Under the pieces are notes generated by a model that was not told where the DNA came from, made no database searches, and saw nothing but the letters and a program-made list of their open reading frames with translations. 64,000 bases of DNA. Source: Pollenia angustigena (taxonomy: Eukaryota; Arthropoda; Insecta; Diptera; Polleniidae). Below are positions 1 through 10,302 of this stretch, piece by piece; the first letter of the stretch is position 1, and every line of letters begins with the position of its first letter. The DNA lies in assembly GCA_930367215.1 (NCBI GenBank), contig OV884059.1, positions 60,235,393 through 60,299,392 on the forward strand, given 5' to 3'. A program made the translations under genes and the position numbers.

Positions 1-1124
1 ATCTTATATGCATATGTATCCATAAATATATATATATATTTTTTTATATATATATTTTTTTTATATATGATCAATTGATCATGGGTGTAGGTGGTTATTC
101 AAAAACTTATTCAATCAAATATTTAAGCGCTTACTTATTTGTTTCTTTCTTAAATAATTTATCTAATCCTTCCATCAGGTAGTTATTTATGCTTAATCTC
201 CAATTTAAAGGTCTATCTATTCAGTTGTTTTGAGTTATTTCTAGTTGTTTAGTTACTGGTTGTTAGTTTCTTATTCAGGTATTTTTAGTCTTTCTATTTA
301 TTTAAGTAGATACATTTAGTTCAATCATTCAAACTTAGTTAGGCATGTTTGTTTTTTTACGTATTCTGATTCGAACCCAGTAGCAAAAGCTAAATTAAAT
401 TAAGTTAATTGAGATATCTAATTGTTTTAGTTCAAGTTTTCAAATAGGAATTTAGTGTACGTAACTATGTTTAGCTAAAGCTTTAAAATTGTCTTTAACT
501 CTTGCAATTCTCACCTATGTATTAAAAATTTTAATTGAAACATTTGCAATTAATTTTGCACTTTCAAATTTCCAATCATTAAGTTTTCATTTAGGGCTAA
601 AAAAAAATTTTATTCAATCTACGAATTAATTGTTAACCAAGTTCTAAGTCAGTAGAGGGTGTTTGGCTTATTCGCACTTGCGTTAAGTATACGTTTCTAA
701 ATTTAGCATAAAAACTTTAAAAAAATTACTTAAATATTTAGGCCGTACAATTTTAAATTCTGCTCCAATATTTAGGTTTAAACTTAGCCTCCAAATTTAA
801 TTTAAGTGCTTAAACTAAGTTTTTTTGTATTTACAATGTAGTTTAATTAGTAAAAGTGTTGATGAAAACTTGGCCTAAACAATTATTTTTTTAAATTTTT
901 TTTTAACCTCGACTATTTTTAAATTCTCGACTATTTAAACTTAACTTTACCCCTCTCTAATTTGAATTTAGTTTACGTTATTAATTTGGGTTTAAATATT
1001 ATTATTAGTTTGAGGTGCTAAAATTTGAATTTTTAAGTATTCGTATTTGAGATAATCATGAGTAGTTAAATTTATTTTAAATACCAAAAATTTTTTTAAC
1101 ACACTTGAACCTAACTTTATGTAT

Positions 1125-1665
1125 GAATGTAGTTTAAATATTAAAAACAATTTTAATTAATTAGCCAAATTTGTTGTTTATTATTTTTTTTTTTTTTTTT
1201 AACTCTTCGAAATTGAATTTAAAATTCTCAATGGAAATCGAACTTAAATAGTCAAATTTAGTTTAATGTTTCAAATCAGTAATATTTAATGAATTTAATT
1301 AATATTATTTTTACTCTTTAAAATTACAACTTTGAGTTTTCTTATTTGAATCTTGCTAACGTAACCATAGGTATTCACCTTAAATTTTTAAAATTTGTTA
1401 ATGCATGTATGTTTGTAGTTTAAATAGTAAAAACAAATTTAATTAATTAATAATTTTTGTTTTTTTTTCTATCTTCAAAATCGTATTTAAAATTCTCAAT
1501 TGATACCAAACATAAATAGTTAGACTTGGTTTAATGCTCCAAATCAGTAGTATTTAATGATTTTAATTAATATTATTTAATTGTTATTTTTACTATTTAA
1601 AATTACAACTTTGAGTTTTCTTATTTGAATGTGGTTAACGTTACCGTATTCAACTTAAATTTTTT
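1125..1665. repeat. Diverged direct repeat inside the LTR, period 286 bp
   Basis: Two units of about 250 bp, starting near 1125 and 1411, share blocks such as GTAGTTTAAATA, TTTAAAATTCTCAA and GAGTTTTCTTATTTGAAT in the same order. The same pair is present in the right-hand LTR (about 18886-19426). The units have diverged, so this is an old duplication within the LTR family, unlike the recent 7-kb duplication. Confidence 0.8.
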
Positions 1666-2432
1666 TTTTTTTTAAATTGGTTTCCTATACTTAAATTGTA
1701 TCTTCATATTCCAATTAGAATTTAGTAGGTATCTAAAGTATCCAAATTTATTAAGTTGACTTTTTTTATCATTCCGGTAGGTTTACAAGAAAATTTTAAA
1801 TATATATTTCACCCTTTCAAGTTTTTATATAGTATGTAGATTGTATTTCGGATTTGGTTTAATTTAAAGATTAAAATTGTGTTTTAAATATTTAATTGGT
1901 ATTTTGCGTTTTTTAATTTTAAATTGGGTTTGATAATTCAGAATTTAATTTTCTTATTTTTGTTTTCAAGCCATATAAGCTTGCAACTTTAAAGTCAACT
2001 AAAAAACGATTCTAATAACAAGATAGGCCTTTGCCCACAAAAACGAAAGTAACTCGGGATGAAATAAAGTTTACCTGTTGTTCCGGTGTTTTACTTTACC
2101 AATCCAAGGATGGTAGTTGTTGTTACGACGTTTGGTCCCGGTGTTTTTGTGAACCTGATGGAATGATGGTTGCTTGGTGAAGCCTTGTCCTCAATTATGA
2201 CGATATTAACTGGGGATAAAGTTGTCCCCTTTTTTTATAAGACGCTATAATGTTGTTGTTGCAAAATTAGGTAAAGCTGATTCTTTTATTTTGATTTAAA
2301 AAAAATACGATGATGGCCAGCGGTTCTCCGGTGTTCTTTGATGATAACGATGTAAAGCTGTTGTTTTTTTTTTGTTAATTTGTGTCCAAGCTTAAAATAG
2401 ACGTTTAAATGTGGTTGCGAACAACAAAAACA

Positions 2433-2660
2433 TTAAACAAAATTGCACGTGGTTTCGGTGAGCCGACGAATCTCTGCCGCTAAGCTACAGTTGCGGTTAC
2501 GCCGTACTTGTTTTGCCGCCACGATTTTCAATCGCGCATGAGGTTTTAATAGCGGTAAAACCGATGTTAGGGCGACTCGTGTCCTGCCTCTTAGCACGTG
2601 GTGTCTTATTGCCGGTAAAATTTTGATTAGGTCGACTCGCCTTGTTGGGTTTGACACCTT
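2433..2660. other. GC-richer block in the LTR, possible promoter or R region
   Basis: A sharp rise in GC occurs within an AT-rich LTR, and it is kept in all three LTR copies (about 2433, 9419 and 20194). It includes CACGTG at its left edge and AGCACGTGGTG in the middle. A 74-codon open frame crosses it on the minus strand but starts on GTG and resembles no protein I know. Its position makes it a candidate for promoter or R-region sequence; that role is inference. Confidence 0.35.
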
Positions 2661-3209
2661 TTGCTAACACACTCTACTTTTCTTCTTTGGTAACAATTTT
2701 AGTTATGCAAACCAACGTTCGACATTTGCAAATATACATTGGTGAGCAACCATTGGTGTGTTTTATTACTCATGTGCGGCCATTTGGTTTTAGAGGATAT
2801 ATGTGAATAAATTAAATTTGCTTATAAAGCCACTGAGTAATAAGCTCGCCCACTGAAATGAATGCAACAATTATTTCTTGTTTTTTTTTCAATTATATAT
2901 TTGGTAGTCACCGTTTATTATAATCCAATTATCTAAATATTTCACCGCAAAAAAAATCCGTAACTAAAACTTTACACTTGATTCATCTGCTGCCACTTGT
3001 TGAATGAGTTTTCGAAAATTGTGTGTATCCATACGCCCAGTCTACAAAAAAAATCCTTATATCGTAGAGTTGTATTCGTTTTGTACGTTGTAGGGTTGTA
3101 TTTTTTTTTCATTTTAGCAGTGATGACACTCAGAGATGGAGATCGTAATTGTTAAGAATGACTAATAAAAAAAACGCTTAATTTAAAATCGACCACGGTG
3201 GTCGTCACA

Positions 3210-3240
3210 AAGCCTGCTCTTTTCTCATAACCTGCGGCGT
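3210..3240 (-). promoter_or_regulatory. Candidate polypurine tract next to the 3' LTR
   Basis: On the element strand a purine-rich run (GAGAAAAGAGCAGG) ends three bases before the LTR start TGTGACGAC. This is where the plus-strand primer for reverse transcription is expected. It is repeated at about 10196-10226 in the second tandem copy. Confidence 0.6.
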
Positions 3241-3316
3241 GAAAAGAGTTGGGAAATCAAATAGTCTGGCAAACTCCTTACCATTTCTCCTAATCCATCA
3301 AAACACATCACATCAC

Positions 3317-5029
3317 CTATTGCTTTAAGTGCTGAGCATGTATCACCCCAATGAACTCTCCTCTGAGATTTTCAATTTCATATTGACTGTTTCCTACTGC
3401 CTTCCTGATTCTGCATCTTAGCCAAGGTCTACAAAGTTTTGAGTTTATACCCTTCGAAAATTTACTTTGTATAAAGTTTTTTCGGTAGACCTCTTGTCCG
3501 GGCATAAATTTCACAATCCTGCTTTTAAGGTTGTAGGATTTAACATTTCGCAAATAAGCGTCATGCAGCTTTTCGTTAACTTTTTGGTGGATGAGTTGCA
3601 TTTGTGATGCTTTCGGCAGTATCAACATTTCTCCTTCCTCGGCTGATTTTAGTTTTCTTAAAATTTCATACGCATCTGCGTGGGTAACCATATTGTAACC
3701 AGTAAGTGAAAAATAGGGCGTTACGCCAGTAGACGAGTGAACCGTTGACCTTAAAGAGCATTCTATTTTAGACAAATTTTCATCCCATTTCGATTGGTCA
3801 CTATCCAAAAAACTTCGAATGGAACTCAGTATGGTTTGGTTAACCCTTTCGCTCGCGTTAGATTGCGGTGAATATATAGGGGTACGAATATGTTTAACGC
3901 CAAATATTTCTAAGAAATCCTTAAATGCTTCAGACGTAAATTGTTTGCCATTATCCGAATGTAGCATTTCTGGCACTCCGAATTTATAAAATACCTCATC
4001 CCTTAAAAATTTAATAACAGCTTTAGTGGTAGCTTTGGACAATGCTTTCAATAGGACAAATTTGGTTCTGTGATCTAACACGATAAAAATAAAGATGTTG
4101 CCTGATTTTGTTCTAGTATAGGGTCCTAAAAAATCTATATAAATCTTTTGAAAAGGCCGTTGAGTTATGACTTCTTTCCCCATCGGTGGACGCAATATTT
4201 TCCTAGGGTGTTTTATTTCCTTACATGTTTCACACTCACTTACGAAGTTTCGGATATGCTTTACCATTGAAGGCCAGTAAAAATACTCCCTTATATTGAA
4301 CAGGGTTTTCGCTATCCCTCCGTGAAATGTGTTGTCAATATGCGATTTTCTAATTATGCCTTCTGTTAGGCGGGGTGGTACCCATATTCGCCAGCAATCA
4401 TCTTCACTATCTAATCCGTTTCGGTTAAATTTTACCCTTTTGTAAATAATACCTTCCTCTACCTTTAAATCTGGAAGTCTATTCGCGTTCTGTTCCACAG
4501 TGTCTATGAGCGTTAGATATTCTTTGCTCTTGAATTCTTCGGAATTAAAATCTAATACGCTGCTAGGCTCGGCTACTACCTCCTCCATATTTTGACGCGA
4601 TAGCATATCCGGGACAACGTTCTTACTCCCCTTCCTATGCTCGATATTGAATTTGAATCCCTGGAGTTTTAAACTCCATCGAGCAAGTCTACCGTTTAGG
4701 TCATTCTGCCGCATCAACCACTTTAAACTGGAATGGTCGGTGATAACTGTGAAGTCCATCAGTTCTATGTATTGCCTAAATCTTTCAATCGCAAGTACAA
4801 CCGCGAGACACTCTTTCTCCGTTGTAGAATAATTTTTCTGAGCACTATTTAATTTCCGGGAGAAATACTCGATTGGATGCTCTTCACCTTCATCGTCCTT
4901 TTGAAATAAAACTGCGCCTAAGCCAACGTTCGAGGCGTCGCACTGGACGAAGAAAGGCTTTTCAAAATCAGGGCTCGACAATACAGGACTGGTTACTAAA
5001 CGATGCTTCAACTCTTCAAACGATTTCAA
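3317..5029 (-). CDS. pol: pol, 3' half: RNase H and integrase (tandem copy 1)
   Basis: This is the C-terminal half of the retrotransposon polyprotein, about 570 codons. RNase H comes first: VQCDASNVGLGAVLF with the first catalytic Asp near residue 31, then KECLAVVLA and VITDHSSLKWL. Next is the integrase zinc-binding HHCC segment (HGGIAKT.. to CETCKE), then the integrase core with its three acidic positions in IYIDFLGPY, LHSDNGKQFTSE and SPQSNASERVN. The tail carries a GPY/F-like stretch. It is in the same frame as the upstream protease-RT frame and separated from it by one TAA at 5042-5044, so it has no convincing start of its own. It lies directly before the polypurine tract and 3' LTR; no env follows. 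The second copy (10303-12015) differs at one residue, Q versus K. Confidence 0.9.
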   Translation of the reverse strand: MKSFEELKHRLVTSPVLSSPDFEKPFFVQCDASNVGLGAVLFQKDDEGEEHPIEYFSRKLNSAQKNYSTTEKECLAVVLAIERFRQYIELMDFTVITDHSSLKWLMRQNDLNGRLARWSLKLQGFKFNIEHRKGSKNVVPDMLSRQNMEEVVAEPSSVLDFNSEEFKSKEYLTLIDTVEQNANRLPDLKVEEGIIYKRVKFNRNGLDSEDDCWRIWVPPRLTEGIIRKSHIDNTFHGGIAKTLFNIREYFYWPSMVKHIRNFVSECETCKEIKHPRKILRPPMGKEVITQRPFQKIYIDFLGPYTRTKSGNIFIFIVLDHRTKFVLLKALSKATTKAVIKFLRDEVFYKFGVPEMLHSDNGKQFTSEAFKDFLEIFGVKHIRTPIYSPQSNASERVNQTILSSIRSFLDSDQSKWDENLSKIECSLRSTVHSSTGVTPYFSLTGYNMVTHADAYEILRKLKSAEEGEMLILPKASQMQLIHQKVNEKLHDAYLRNVKSYNLKSRIVKFMPGQEVYRKNFIQSKFSKGINSKLCRPWLRCRIRKAVGNSQYEIENLRGEFIGVIHAQHLKQ

Positions 5030-5041
5030 TGCTTCCGAAGT

Positions 5042-6589
5042 TTAATTAAATGTAGGTGATTTCTTTAAAGTATCCGTTAGAGGTGCGGTAAGTGTGGAAA
5101 AATCATGGATGAACCGGCGGTACCATCCTACGGTGCCTAGGAATCTCCTAACATCCTTTGGATTTTTCGGCGGTTTTATGTCCAAAATTGCCTTTACCTT
5201 TTCCTCATCAGGCTTAAGTTTGCCTCCGCCTACAACGTAACCTAAATACTTCAATTCCCTATAGCAGAATTTGGATTTGGACAGATTAATAGTCAGGCCT
5301 GCAGCTGTTAATTTCTGGCCTACGATTCGAAGCATTTCCATGTGCTCTTCAAAATTTGGGGAGACTACCAACAGGTCGTCGAGGTACACGAACACCCTAT
5401 CTTTCAGCTCAGACGGCACCACTTTATCCATCAATCGACATAATCTCTGCGCAGCATTACACAGTCCGAAAGGCATAACCTTAAATTGGTACTGAGGCCT
5501 ACCTGGGACTGTGAATGCTGTTTTCGGCCTACTCCCCTCCTCCAACGGGATTTGCCAGAACGCATCCTTTAAGTCGATTGCTGAAATAAAATGGGTGTCG
5601 CCGAGCCTAGCCAATAAGCCATCGATGTTAGGGAGAGGATAAGCGTCCTTTTTAGTGACTTTATTCAATTCCCTCGCATCGAGACATAGCCTGTTTTTGC
5701 CGGGTTTCATTACTAGTGTTGTCCTATTATTCCATTCGGCTCCTGTGGTAACTTCTATTACGTCCAGTTCTAACATTCGGTCCAATTCTGCGAAAATTAA
5801 TTTTTGTACGGCAGGACTAACATGATAATATCGCATTTTTTTAGCGGGAGCATCACCAGTGTCGATTCTGTGTGTTTCCAAGTCAGTTTTACCTAAACCA
5901 TATTGAGTATGACATTTAAACGAAAGTTTGACGTTTTCAAGTACCCTACGTTGGTAACTAGTCAAATCGTGAATTTTAGGGTTTCCTGAACCTTCCTCGG
6001 TAAGAGCGTTTATTGTTTCGCTGTCGAAACTTATTTTCAAACCGATTTGCCTCCAAAAGTCATATCCGAGTATTAGTTCTTGACTCAAATTAGGTACTAA
6101 GTATAAGACTGATTCTACTGACTGGTTTCCTGATTTAATTATTGCCTGTATTTTTCCCACTATCATATGCTGTTTACCGTCCGCCGTTCTTACTGAAGAT
6201 TTGTAATCAAGTACTTTCGCATCCATTTTTCGAACGTTTTCTAAACAATTTTTGCCGAGGCAACTTACTGACGCGCCACTGTCGAGAAGACCTTGATAAT
6301 TCAACCCATTAATAGATACTGACATGTATGGTCTTATGTCGTCTGGACTACATATTAAAGTTGACACGATTCTTTTTCTTTCTGCTTTTCTTGTAGCATA
6401 TCTTTTCCGGGTGTTTATTATTCTTTTGCTCACCCTTGGTTCGTAGTCCGCAAAAATTTCTGCCCTTTTTTGTTGGTATAATTCAAGGCGTTGTTCATAA
6501 GAAAGATGGGGATTAAAATTTGATTTCGAAAAAGGTTTCTGGCATACTTCGGGACTGTGACTGACTTGAGGTATTTTCTTTTCATCCAT
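5042..6589 (-). CDS. pol: pol, 5' half: protease and reverse transcriptase (tandem copy 1)
   Basis: 515 codons from an ATG at 6589. An aspartic protease active site LLDSGASVSCLG is at about residues 101-112. The reverse transcriptase follows, with LCLDARELNKVTKKDAYPLP near 301-320, ISAIDLKDAFWQIPL near 335, MPFGLCNAA near 372 and the catalytic FVYLDDLLVVS at about 400-410. The frame ends in TAA just after the RT connection region (..SPTFN). Codons after the stop continue smoothly into RNase H in the same frame, so this looks like a nonsense change inside one pol gene rather than a natural gene end; stop-codon readthrough cannot be excluded. The pol frame differs from the gag frame and begins about 100 nt after gag stops. 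Confidence 0.9.
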   Translation of the reverse strand: MDEKKIPQVSHSPEVCQKPFSKSNFNPHLSYEQRLELYQQKRAEIFADYEPRVSKRIINTRKRYATRKAERKRIVSTLICSPDDIRPYMSVSINGLNYQGLLDSGASVSCLGKNCLENVRKMDAKVLDYKSSVRTADGKQHMIVGKIQAIIKSGNQSVESVLYLVPNLSQELILGYDFWRQIGLKISFDSETINALTEEGSGNPKIHDLTSYQRRVLENVKLSFKCHTQYGLGKTDLETHRIDTGDAPAKKMRYYHVSPAVQKLIFAELDRMLELDVIEVTTGAEWNNRTTLVMKPGKNRLCLDARELNKVTKKDAYPLPNIDGLLARLGDTHFISAIDLKDAFWQIPLEEGSRPKTAFTVPGRPQYQFKVMPFGLCNAAQRLCRLMDKVVPSELKDRVFVYLDDLLVVSPNFEEHMEMLRIVGQKLTAAGLTINLSKSKFCYRELKYLGYVVGGGKLKPDEEKVKAILDIKPPKNPKDVRRFLGTVGWYRRFIHDFSTLTAPLTDTLKKSPTFN

Positions 6590-6687
6590 TTGGCTGTTTT
6601 CCGACTTAATTATATCAGTGGTTTGGTCTTAAATCTGGTTTTCGGTTGGTTTGTCGCTAGCTAGTATAAACTTTAAAAAATTGTCAT

Positions 6688-7404
6688 TTACTGGGTTGGG
6701 TTTTGGAATGAACACGCCGGCCCAGTCCTTTGCGTGTTCAGCTTTTGGTTTCCCACACATTTAGGGCAAGTCGGGCTAGTAACGTCATCGAACCCACATT
6801 TGTAACAGAAGATTCTTCTTTGGGTTACAGGACATTCAATAAATGAGTGGCCAGGCGTCTTACAGTTCCAGCAGATAAGTTGCTTTGCTGCGATGTTGAC
6901 CTTCTGTAACTCCTCCACTAGCCGCGCTTGATCATCGTTTTGCTCACCATCAAATACATCAACTTCATATACCCTACGCGTGTTCCCTAGAGGCATACGT
7001 TGTGAAAAGCGTTTGACAATGTTTCTCTCTGCCCTTTTGCATTCTTCAAGTAGTTGGTCCAAATTATCGATCTTAATGGGAAAAACTAGCTGTGCCAAAC
7101 CATCCTTTAAATTATCCTTCACTATCTTAACGAGCTCGGATTCTAAAACGTGTATTCTCATTTGGTTTTTGAGTTTTATGATTTCCGTAATGAAAGCATC
7201 TGCGGTTTCATTCGGAGCCTGTCTACGTTCCATTATTTTTCGCTGTATTTCGAAATCGCTTTCGAAGTTACGGAATTTTCTAATCAGGTGGTATTTAAAC
7301 GTAGTCCAATCACATATGGGATGCTTCATCCGAAAAGCCCAAAACCAGGTGCAGCTCCAGTAACCAAATGGTGAAATCCCTTCATTACAGTATCCCATGA
7401 GCAA
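6688..7404 (-). CDS. gag: gag, C-terminal part with zinc knuckle (tandem copy 1)
   Basis: This frame holds the end of the capsid region (WFWAFRMKHPICDWTTFKYH, then KFRNFE and an ETADAFITEI stretch) and a nucleocapsid CCHC knuckle CWNCKTPGHSFIEC. A second Cys cluster, CYKCGF..CPKC, follows. It overlaps the N-terminal gag frame by about 80 nt in another frame. Capsid-type sequence runs smoothly from one frame to the other near 7350-7365, so the split looks like a one-base frameshift in a single gag gene rather than two genes. The start shown is only the open-frame limit. The zinc knuckle should bind genomic RNA during packaging. Confidence 0.85.
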   Translation of the reverse strand: MLMGYCNEGISPFGYWSCTWFWAFRMKHPICDWTTFKYHLIRKFRNFESDFEIQRKIMERRQAPNETADAFITEIIKLKNQMRIHVLESELVKIVKDNLKDGLAQLVFPIKIDNLDQLLEECKRAERNIVKRFSQRMPLGNTRRVYEVDVFDGEQNDDQARLVEELQKVNIAAKQLICWNCKTPGHSFIECPVTQRRIFCYKCGFDDVTSPTCPKCVGNQKLNTQRTGPACSFQNPTQ

Positions 7405-8246
7405 TTATAGTCATGTCGTAGAATCTCTACCCAAAAAACGAAATCTTCAACCGTCAAAGATTTATTAGTACCGTCGTACTTAATACCCCACTTCTCTAGC
7501 TGGTTAGGTGATATGGGATTATAACCGTGGTTACGTGGTGAATTATCAAAACTAGCGGGTTCAAAATAATTTTGTGGACTGTTTCCGAATAATTGTTGTG
7601 GTACATGTGGCTGAGGAAATCGACGTTGAAAAGGCATTTGAGGATTATTTGGTGGACGAAATGGTTGTTGTTGTCTATCATTATTGTTAAATGGTGTGCA
7701 AAAATCTTGATTTGGATTAAACTGTCTGGGATTCGGTGGATTTTCCTGGTCCATAAAATGGCTGCGCTCTGAACGTAAAGATTCTCGGATTAACTGCGGT
7801 AACATCAACTGCATATGCTGTACTTCCCTCATGATTGAAGCTTGTGCAGCGCCGACAGATGCAGCGACGTATTCCCTAATCGTCACTTCCTCCTCGTTTA
7901 CGCCTAAGCCTGGGTTAACTTCCTCCCTAATTGGTGGTAATTCCCGATCCTGTTGATCCATATTGTCACTATTGCGCCTTGCAGGTCTACTTCCTTGTCC
8001 GCTTATCTCCCTCGCTGTTAAACTGCTATACGTTGGTGTACGAATGGTGATTTCGCTCTCCGGTGAAGAATGTGTTTGCGGTCCAAAACCCGGAGGAAAC
8101 TGAATAGACATTAACGGTGTAACCGCGTTTGTTGAAATAACCGGTGCAATGTTTTGCGGGGCTGATGTTGTGGCCGAATCACGAGGTTGATTATCGTCGC
8201 TGGTAACGGGGTTCCGACTAGAGGACCTAAGATTCCTGGTACTCAT
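7326..8246 (-). CDS. gag: gag, N-terminal part (tandem copy 1)
   Basis: 306 codons from an ATG at 8246. The first 90 residues are Ser/Pro/Asn-rich. A middle part is rich in Pro, Gln and Asn (residues about 165-235), and a capsid-like segment (WVEILRHDYNCSWDTVMKGF) lies near the end. It runs out of frame at ..GAAPGFGLFG, where the next frame continues the capsid. The frameshift is identical in both tandem copies. About 1.65 kb of leader separates the gag start from the primer site in the unduplicated right-hand part. Confidence 0.82.
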   Translation of the reverse strand: MSTRNLRSSSRNPVTSDDNQPRDSATTSAPQNIAPVISTNAVTPLMSIQFPPGFGPQTHSSPESEITIRTPTYSSLTAREISGQGSRPARRNSDNMDQQDRELPPIREEVNPGLGVNEEEVTIREYVAASVGAAQASIMREVQHMQLMLPQLIRESLRSERSHFMDQENPPNPRQFNPNQDFCTPFNNNDRQQQPFRPPNNPQMPFQRRFPQPHVPQQLFGNSPQNYFEPASFDNSPRNHGYNPISPNQLEKWGIKYDGTNKSLTVEDFVFWVEILRHDYNCSWDTVMKGFHHLVTGAAPGFGLFG

Positions 8247-8512
8247 TATAAACTACCGTCCAAAACAATTATAATCCCTCAACTAATTCAACAAACAAAA
8301 AAAAAATTCGAAGTCAATCAGATCAACTAACTGTCGACAAGAGAATACCTGCTTAAACTTTCAAGGCAAATACTGAAGTTCAAAAAAAAACAACCAATGT
8401 CCAAATGAGATAACTGCTCGAGTCGCAATAAAAAAAAATCACCAAAAATTCCCGATATCAAATTCCCAGTACCAATACCGAAAGTAAAAATGACAAGCGT
8501 GTCGACAAAATT

Positions 8513-8530
8513 CAAAAAAAATGCTCCAAA
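8513..8530. other. Junction of the 7-kb tandem duplication
   Basis: Leader sequence (..AAAATTCAAAAAAAA) jumps straight into mid-LTR sequence (TGCTCCAAATCAGTAG) between 8521 and 8522. The intact leader at 15496-15515 continues instead as GATTTACCCC, and the intact LTR around 1530 reads GGTTTAATGCTCC. The two parents share only AA at the crossover. Confidence 0.9.
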
Positions 8531-10195
8531 TCAGTAGTATTTAATGATTTTAATTAATATTATTTAATTGTTATTTTTACTATTTAAAATTACAACTTTG
8601 AGTTTTCTTATTTGAATGTGGTTAACGTTACCGTATTCAACTTAAATTTTTTTTTTTTTTAAATTGGTTTCCTATACTTAAATTGTATCTTCATATTCCA
8701 ATTAGAATTTAGTAGGTATCTAAAGTATCCAAATTTATTAAGTTGACTTTTTTTATCATTCCGGTAGGTTTACAAGAAAATTTTAAATATATATTTCACC
8801 CTTTCAAGTTTTTATATAGTATGTAGATTGTATTTCGGATTTGGTTTAATTTAAAGATTAAAATTGTGTTTTAAATATTTAATTGGTATTTTGCGTTTTT
8901 TAATTTTAAATTGGGTTTGATAATTCAGAATTTAATTTTCTTATTTTTGTTTTCAAGCCATATAAGCTTGCAACTTTAAAGTCAACTAAAAAACGATTCT
9001 AATAACAAGATAGGCCTTTGCCCACAAAAACGAAAGTAACTCGGGATGAAATAAAGTTTACCTGTTGTTCCGGTGTTTTACTTTACCAATCCAAGGATGG
9101 TAGTTGTTGTTACGACGTTTGGTCCCGGTGTTTTTGTGAACCTGATGGAATGATGGTTGCTTGGTGAAGCCTTGTCCTCAATTATGACGATATTAACTGG
9201 GGATAAAGTTGTCCCCTTTTTTTATAAGACGCTATAATGTTGTTGTGGCAAAATTAGGTAAAGCTGATTCTTTTATTTTGATTTAAAAAAAATACGATGA
9301 TGGCCAGCGGTTCTCCGGTGTTCTTTGATGATAACGATGTAAAGCTGTTGTTTTTTTTTGTTAATTTGTGTCCAAGCTTAAAATAGACGTTTAAATGTGG
9401 TTGCGAACAACAAAAACGTTAAACAAAATTGCACGTGGTTTCGGTGAGCCGACGAATCTCTGCCGCTAAGCTACAGTTGCGGTTACGCCGTACTTGTTTT
9501 GCCGCCACGATTTTCAATCGCGCATGAGGTTTTAATAGCGGTAAAACCGATGTTAGGGCGACTCGTGTCCTGCCTCTTAGCACGTGGTGTCTTATTGCCG
9601 GTAAAATTTTGATTAGGTCGACTCGCCTTGTTGGGTTTGACACCTTTTGCTAACACACTCTACTTTTCTTCTTTGGTAACAATTTTAGTTATGCAAACCA
9701 ACGTTCGACATTTGCAAATATACATTGGTGAGCAACCATTGGTGTGTTTTATTACTCATGTGCGGCCATTTGGTTTTAGAGGATATATGTGAATAAATTA
9801 AATTTGCTTATAAAGCCACTGAGTAATAAGCTCGCCCACTGAAATGAATGCAACAATTATTTCTTGTTTTTTTTTCAATTATATATTTGGTAGTCACCGT
9901 TTATTATAATCCAATTATCTAAATATTTCACCGCAAAAAAAATCCGTAACTAAAACTTTACACTTGATTCATCTGCTGCCACTTGTTGAATGAGTTTTCG
10001 AAAATTGTGTGTATCCATACGCCCAGTCTACAAAAAAAATCCTTATATCGTAGAGTTGTATTCGTTTTGTACGTTGTAGGGTTGTATTTTTTTTTCATTT
10101 TAGCAGTGATGACACTCAGAGATGGAGATCGTAATTGTTAAGAATGACTAATAAAAAAAACGCTTAATTTAAAATCGACCACGGTGGTCGTCACA
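8522..10195 (-). repeat. Partial LTR inside the element (tandem copy 2)
   Basis: This matches 1535-3209 and the same segment of the right-hand LTR, lacking about 2.4 kb of the LTR's left part. At two places where LTR copies differ (near 2251 and 2429 in copy 1) it agrees with the right-hand 5' LTR rather than with copy 1. Confidence 0.9.
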
Positions 10196-10302
10196 AAGCC
10201 TGCTCTTTTCTCATAACCTGCGGCGTGAAAAGAGTTGGGAAATCAAATAGTCTGGCAAACTCCTTACCATTTCTCCTAATCCATCAAAACACATCACATC
10301 AC

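Larger units (their letters stand above)
1..3209 (-). repeat. 3' LTR, truncated by window start
   Basis: This matches 17762-20969 almost base for base. It ends in ..GTCGTCACA, so on the element strand the LTR begins TGTGACGAC. About 860 bp of the LTR should lie left of the window. The sequence is very AT-rich except for a GC-richer block at about 2440-2660. Confidence 0.93.

Noticed and set aside
2433..2657. A 74-codon open frame repeated in all LTR copies
   Set aside because: It starts on GTG, has no domain similarity, and its conservation is explained by LTR identity. Treated as a GC-richer regulatory block.
6980..7374. Plus-strand frames of 127 and 74 codons over gag (also at 13966-14360)
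   Set aside because: They are shadows of the minus-strand gag frames; no domain similarity.
8327..8515. A 62-codon frame upstream of gag (also at 15313-15501)
   Set aside because: It is in the leader, has no recognisable domain, and its presence in two copies is due to the tandem duplication.
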